Made by a program: the position numbers and the translations under genes. From NCBI GenBank assembly GCA_031629035.1, contig JAVLUG010000001.1:124001-188000 (forward strand): 64,000 bases of DNA, read 5' to 3'. Shown here in pieces: positions 61,120 to 64,000 of this stretch (the first letter of the stretch is position 1; each line of letters starts with the position of its first letter). The notes beneath the pieces are model-generated. The model did not search any database. It was given only the letters and a program-made list of their open reading frames with translations, and had not been told where the DNA came from. Source of the DNA: MVYY01 sp012517575. Lineage in GTDB: Bacteria; Bacteroidota; Bacteroidia; Bacteroidales; Paludibacteraceae.

Positions 61120-61722
61120 ATGAAAAAAATCAGTTTTATTCTTTTTTTGTTGGTTGCCTTCTTCACAGCTTGTGAAGAAGAGGATTTCGATTATGATGGG
61201 TATGAACCGATTTCGGAACAATCCGTTTTCGATTCTTTGACGCTGCAACAGGAAATGCCATACTATGAAATAAGAAGAAATTTATGTTACCTTTCGCGGT
61301 ATTATGAAATCGTTTTTTCTAAGGGAGAAAAATTTTATACGGATTCGCTGTTTTCTTCTACGGGCAAAGGCATAAACAACTCAAACGGAGATATATGTTT
61401 GTTTTTCAACATCTTGATTTATGATGGAACAGATTATCGTTTTTTGGAAAATCTGCCCGATGTGTTAAATTTTTTAGGTGAAATCGATAGCAAAGGAGAT
61501 GCAGTTTTCTGGGCATATTTGAATGGCTACTATTTTATTTTTGGAGATCCGGCTTCTGGTATCAAACAAACTTCGGATGGTTTTTTGATATATGCATATA
61601 AGTTGGTAAAAATGTGTACGCCGGTGCAAATTGATAAATTTTGGCTGAAAATTGATAAAACTGGAAATATCGAAATTTTGGGCGAAAAATTGTTCAGCAG
61701 AATAGAAAACGGCTGTATTTAA
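61120..61722 (+). CDS. Hypothetical lipoprotein
   Basis: 200 aa from the second ATG (61120; the first is three bases earlier). Lipobox AFFTAC followed by EEEDFDYDGYEP, an acidic stretch just after the acylated Cys as in many surface-exposed Bacteroidota lipoproteins. The rest is aromatic-rich (YEIRRNLCYLSRYYEIVF, FWAYLNGYYFIFGDPASG) with no known domain. It ends at a terminator shared with tRNA-Asp, outside the spacer array. Confidence 0.7.
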   Translation: MKKISFILFLLVAFFTACEEEDFDYDGYEPISEQSVFDSLTLQQEMPYYEIRRNLCYLSRYYEIVFSKGEKFYTDSLFSSTGKGINNSNGDICLFFNILIYDGTDYRFLENLPDVLNFLGEIDSKGDAVFWAYLNGYYFIFGDPASGIKQTSDGFLIYAYKLVKMCTPVQIDKFWLKIDKTGNIEILGEKLFSRIENGCI

Positions 61723-61748
61723 AACACTTATTGATAATATAAAACAAA

Positions 61749-61774
61749 AAAAGCAACCCCTAAAGGTTGCTTTT
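61749..61774. terminator. Bidirectional terminator between lipoprotein gene and tRNA-Asp
   Basis: AAAAGCAACC (61749-61758) pairs with GGTTGCTTTT (61765-61774), loop CCTAAA, T-runs on both strands. Confidence 0.85.
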
Positions 61775-61775
61775 G

Positions 61776-61850
61776 CGGTGCGTACGGGACTCGAACCCGT
61801 GACCCCATGCGTGACAGGCATGTATTCTAACCAGACTGAACTAACGCACC
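61776..61850 (-). tRNA. tRNA-Asp(GUC)
   Basis: Minus strand acceptor GGTGCGT/ACGCACC, D arm TAGTTCAGTCTGGTTAGAATA, anticodon stem CATGC/GCATG with loop CTGTCAC (anticodon GTC), T arm ACGGG-TTCGAGT-CCCGT. 75 nt, no encoded CCA. Confidence 0.95.
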
Positions 61851-61948
61851 AAAAATTTATTATTCACAAATTTCTTTTAAATTCTTTTCTGCTTTCCTGT
61901 TTTTATTTCGGACTCAACAACCGTTGTTGTTGGGTGAAATTTGCGGTG

Positions 61949-61978
61949 CAAAGTTACGCTAAATTTTAATATCTGCAA
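61949..61978 (-). promoter_or_regulatory. Promoter upstream of tRNA-Asp
   Basis: Minus strand TTG (61978-61976), 19 bases, TAACTTTG (61956-61949). It lies about 100 bases from the tRNA, so a leader including CAACAAC-rich sequence would be transcribed first. Confidence 0.7.
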
Positions 61979-62120
61979 TATCTTTATAAAGTTTTTTGAA
62001 TTTTCACCCTTAATTTTCTTTATTCGGAAGTTACCACCCCAAACGAGAATGTAAATTTCTAAATATCTGGATGTAGATGGATGTCTTGGTGTTTCGAAAA
62101 CATTTTTCCTCAAAAAGTAT

Positions 62121-62128
62121 TATATTTG
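62121..62128 (+). promoter_or_regulatory. -7 box of purU
   Basis: TATATTTG fits TAnnTTTG, 27 bases before the purU start. -33 element unclear. Confidence 0.5.
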
Positions 62129-62155
62129 CAGACTAAAAAAATTTGAATAATCTTT

Positions 62156-63022
62156 ATGAAGGGGAATGATAATACCGCTATCTTATTGATACATTGTCCC
62201 GACAGACCTGGTATTTTAGCTGCTGTTACCGAATTCATCAACCGTCATCAAGGAAACATTTTGTATCTTGATCAGTATGTAAACAGGGAAGAAAAAGTTT
62301 TCTTCATGCGGGTGGAATGGGATTTAACCGATTTTCAGATCCCGAGGGAGAAAATTGAAGAATATTTCAATACACTTATTGCAATTCGTTTTGAAATGAT
62401 TTTCAGATTGTATTTTGCTGATGAATTACCTCGTATGGCTATTTTTGTTTCCAAATTGTCCCATTGTCTTTACGATTTAATGGCTCGCTATGCCGCAGGA
62501 GAATGGAAAGTGAAAATTCCTCTCATCATTAGTAACCACAAAGATTTAGAGCCGGTGGCAAAACGTTTTGGAATAGATTTTTATACGTTTCCCATCAATG
62601 AAAAAAACAAATCTGAACAGGAAGCGATGGAATTGCAATTGTTGAAGGAGAACAATATTAATTTTTGTGTTCTTGCTCGTTATATGCAGATTTTATCGCC
62701 CGAATTTATTCGAAACTATCCCAATAAAATTATTAATATACATCATTCATTTTTGCCGGCTTTTGCAGGTTCCAAACCCTATCATGCTGCTTATGAAAGA
62801 GGGGTGAAAATTATTGGTGCTACAGGCCATTATGTTACCGAAGACTTGGATGCGGGGCCTATTATTTCGCAGGATGTAACTCGTATTTCGCACAAGGACA
62901 GTGTGGAGGATCTGATTCGGAAGGGACGCGATTTGGAAAAAATCGTACTCTCCGCGGCTGTGGAGAAACACATTAACCGTAAAATTCTTACTTATAAAAA
63001 TAGAACCATCGTTTTTCAATAA
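62156..63022 (+). CDS. purU: Formyltetrahydrofolate deformylase
   Basis: 288 aa. N-terminal ACT domain (about 8-85; LLIHCPDRPGILAAVTEFIN) and C-terminal formyltransferase-like hydrolase domain: PLIISNHKDLEPVAKRFGI, VLARYMQILSPEFI, NIHHSFLPAFAGSKPYHAA, GVKIIGATGHYVTEDLDAGP (includes catalytic Asp of DLDAGP and the His of IHHSFLP). It hydrolyses 10-formyl-THF to THF and formate, balancing one-carbon units and feeding PurT. The ACT domain suggests allosteric control by glycine/methionine, as known in E. coli. gcvP and thyA/folA elsewhere in the window share the folate pool. Confidence 0.95.
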   Translation: MKGNDNTAILLIHCPDRPGILAAVTEFINRHQGNILYLDQYVNREEKVFFMRVEWDLTDFQIPREKIEEYFNTLIAIRFEMIFRLYFADELPRMAIFVSKLSHCLYDLMARYAAGEWKVKIPLIISNHKDLEPVAKRFGIDFYTFPINEKNKSEQEAMELQLLKENNINFCVLARYMQILSPEFIRNYPNKIINIHHSFLPAFAGSKPYHAAYERGVKIIGATGHYVTEDLDAGPIISQDVTRISHKDSVEDLIRKGRDLEKIVLSAAVEKHINRKILTYKNRTIVFQ

Positions 63023-63041
63023 ATTTTAATAAATCAATATC

Positions 63042-64000
63042 ATGGAAATCAGTCGTTTATATGATATATTGGATCGTTATTTGGAAAAATTCCCGAATCA
63101 GGATGCTGCCCTTGCCTGCAAACGTGAAGGGAAATGGCGTAAATTCAGTATTCAGGAATATATAGATTTGACCAATCAAATCAGTTATGGAATGTTGAAA
63201 CTCGGCATTGAGCCAGGCGATCGGATAGGTATTGTTAGCAATAACCGTCCCGAATGGAATATGCTCGATTTTGCGACCATGCAAATTGGAGCCATATCTA
63301 TTCCCATATATGCTACTATCAGTCAGGATGATTATCGTTATATTCTGAATCATTCCGAAATGAAAATGATTTTTATCGAAGGCAAGGAGTTAAGATTGAA
63401 AGTAATGCCTATTTTGCCTGAAATAAAATCATTGAAATATGTCTATACTTTTGTGGATCAAGGTACAGGCCTTCCTTTTTTGGAACAGCTTATTCAGTTG
63501 GGGCGTGAAAATCCAGCTCCAGAAAAATTGCAGCAATTGAAAGCCATGCAGAAACCGGGCGATATGGCAACCATTGTATATACTTCGGGAACTACAGGGA
63601 ATCCCAAAGGAGTTATGCTTTCCCACAGCAATATTGTCAATCAAGTTTTAAATTTGAAACAGATTCCGGCCGAATGGGACAAAATTGCTTTGAGTTTTCT
63701 TCCACTTTGTCATGCTTACGAACGGATGCTGGTTTATTTGTATCAATATCTGGGAATTTCGGTATATTATGCAGAAAATTTGGGAACTATCGGCGAAAAT
63801 ATTAAGGAAGTGAATCCCAATATTATGGCTACTGTACCGCGCGTGCTTGAAAAAATGTATGATAAACTCTACATGGCAGGGAAAAAATTGCCTACTTTTA
63901 ATAGATTTGTTTATTACAGGGCTATAAATTTCGCCAATAAATATCAGTTGGAAGGCATGAGCCGGTGGAACAAAAAACTCCATAAATTTTTCGATAAAAT
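63042..64000 (+). CDS. Long-chain acyl-CoA synthetase (AMP-forming), partial
   Basis: The frame from ATG 63042 (MEISRLYDILDRYLEKFP) stays open to the window end, 319 codons. AMP-binding motif IVYTSGTTGNPKGVMLSHSN, then LSFLPLCHAYERM typical of long-chain fatty acid ligases, and LKLGIEPGDRIGIVSNNRPEW near the N-terminus. It activates fatty acids to acyl-CoA at the membrane. It follows purU by 19 bases, so both may share a transcript. The C-terminus is beyond the window. Confidence 0.92.
   Translation, partial: MEISRLYDILDRYLEKFPNQDAALACKREGKWRKFSIQEYIDLTNQISYGMLKLGIEPGDRIGIVSNNRPEWNMLDFATMQIGAISIPIYATISQDDYRYILNHSEMKMIFIEGKELRLKVMPILPEIKSLKYVYTFVDQGTGLPFLEQLIQLGRENPAPEKLQQLKAMQKPGDMATIVYTSGTTGNPKGVMLSHSNIVNQVLNLKQIPAEWDKIALSFLPLCHAYERMLVYLYQYLGISVYYAENLGTIGENIKEVNPNIMATVPRVLEKMYDKLYMAGKKLPTFNRFVYYRAINFANKYQLEGMSRWNKKLHKFFDK

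Noticed and set aside
61776..61850. tRNA-Asp as integration site for the accessory region
   Set aside because: Its 3' end does face the region, but no copy of the tRNA 3' end (GGGTTCGAGTCCCGTACGC or its complement) was found between 49.6 and 61.7 kb, and no integrase gene is present. A terminator hairpin lies directly beside it.

Overview
The window looks like a stretch of a Bacteroidota chromosome, most likely order Bacteroidales. It is AT-rich. There are no Shine-Dalgarno-like leaders. Several promoters match the Bacteroidetes form TTTG-N19/20-TAnnTTTG. Gene content also fits: a moxR/batABCDE aerotolerance operon, a PorE-like type IX secretion (T9SS) lipoprotein, two proteins with T9SS C-terminal sorting domains, a TonB-dependent receptor, a CBM20-MalQ, DUF4886 and DUF1015 proteins, MutS2 with an Smr domain, and menaquinone synthesis (MenA). 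Placement below phylum/order level is not supported by what can be seen.

Positions 1-50 kb are mostly core chromosome. In order: a partial beta-propeller sensor/regulator, tRNA-Lys, a C69 dipeptidase, gcvP, an RlpA-like protein, transaldolase, tRNA-Cys, an ECF sigma/anti-sigma/Spy-like operon, a 2-hydroxyacid dehydrogenase divergent from DUF1015, the PorE-like lipoprotein, thyA-folA, YhdH-type oxidoreductase, bactofilin, GNAT-malQ, pgk, OsmC, ppdK, clpB, mazG-mutS2, a TonB receptor with a small membrane partner, tRNA-Thr, the nine-gene moxR-to-PAP2 block, DUF4886, menA and a glutathione peroxidase.

Positions about 49.8-61.0 kb are accessory. All genes point right and are functionally unrelated: DUF6624, two T9SS cargo paralogues, a RAYT transposase flanked by inverted REP palindromes, a single-chain restriction-modification enzyme, two unknown membrane/lipoproteins, an Mrr-type endonuclease and an aspartyl protease with a PDZ domain. 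From 53.38 kb on, genes are separated by structured spacers, mostly about 125-135 bp. These have short inverted terminal boxes (left box ending in AAC, right box starting with GTT in most), inner complementary arms and a variable loop. Two spacers are homologous and carry a compensatory change in their inner arm. This resembles an integron-type cassette array without an integrase (CALIN-like), and is the most interesting part of the window. The array has also been worked on by REP/RAYT elements: one RAYT unit interrupts a third copy of the T9SS cargo gene, and a RAYT 3' scar lies upstream of the second cargo gene.

The right end (61.1-64 kb) returns to core genes: a small lipoprotein, tRNA-Asp, purU and a partial acyl-CoA synthetase. 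Functionally, the PorE-like protein at 13.4 kb provides a plausible secretion link for the two cargo proteins in the accessory region, and the array carries two restriction enzymes, so it may act partly as a defence reservoir.
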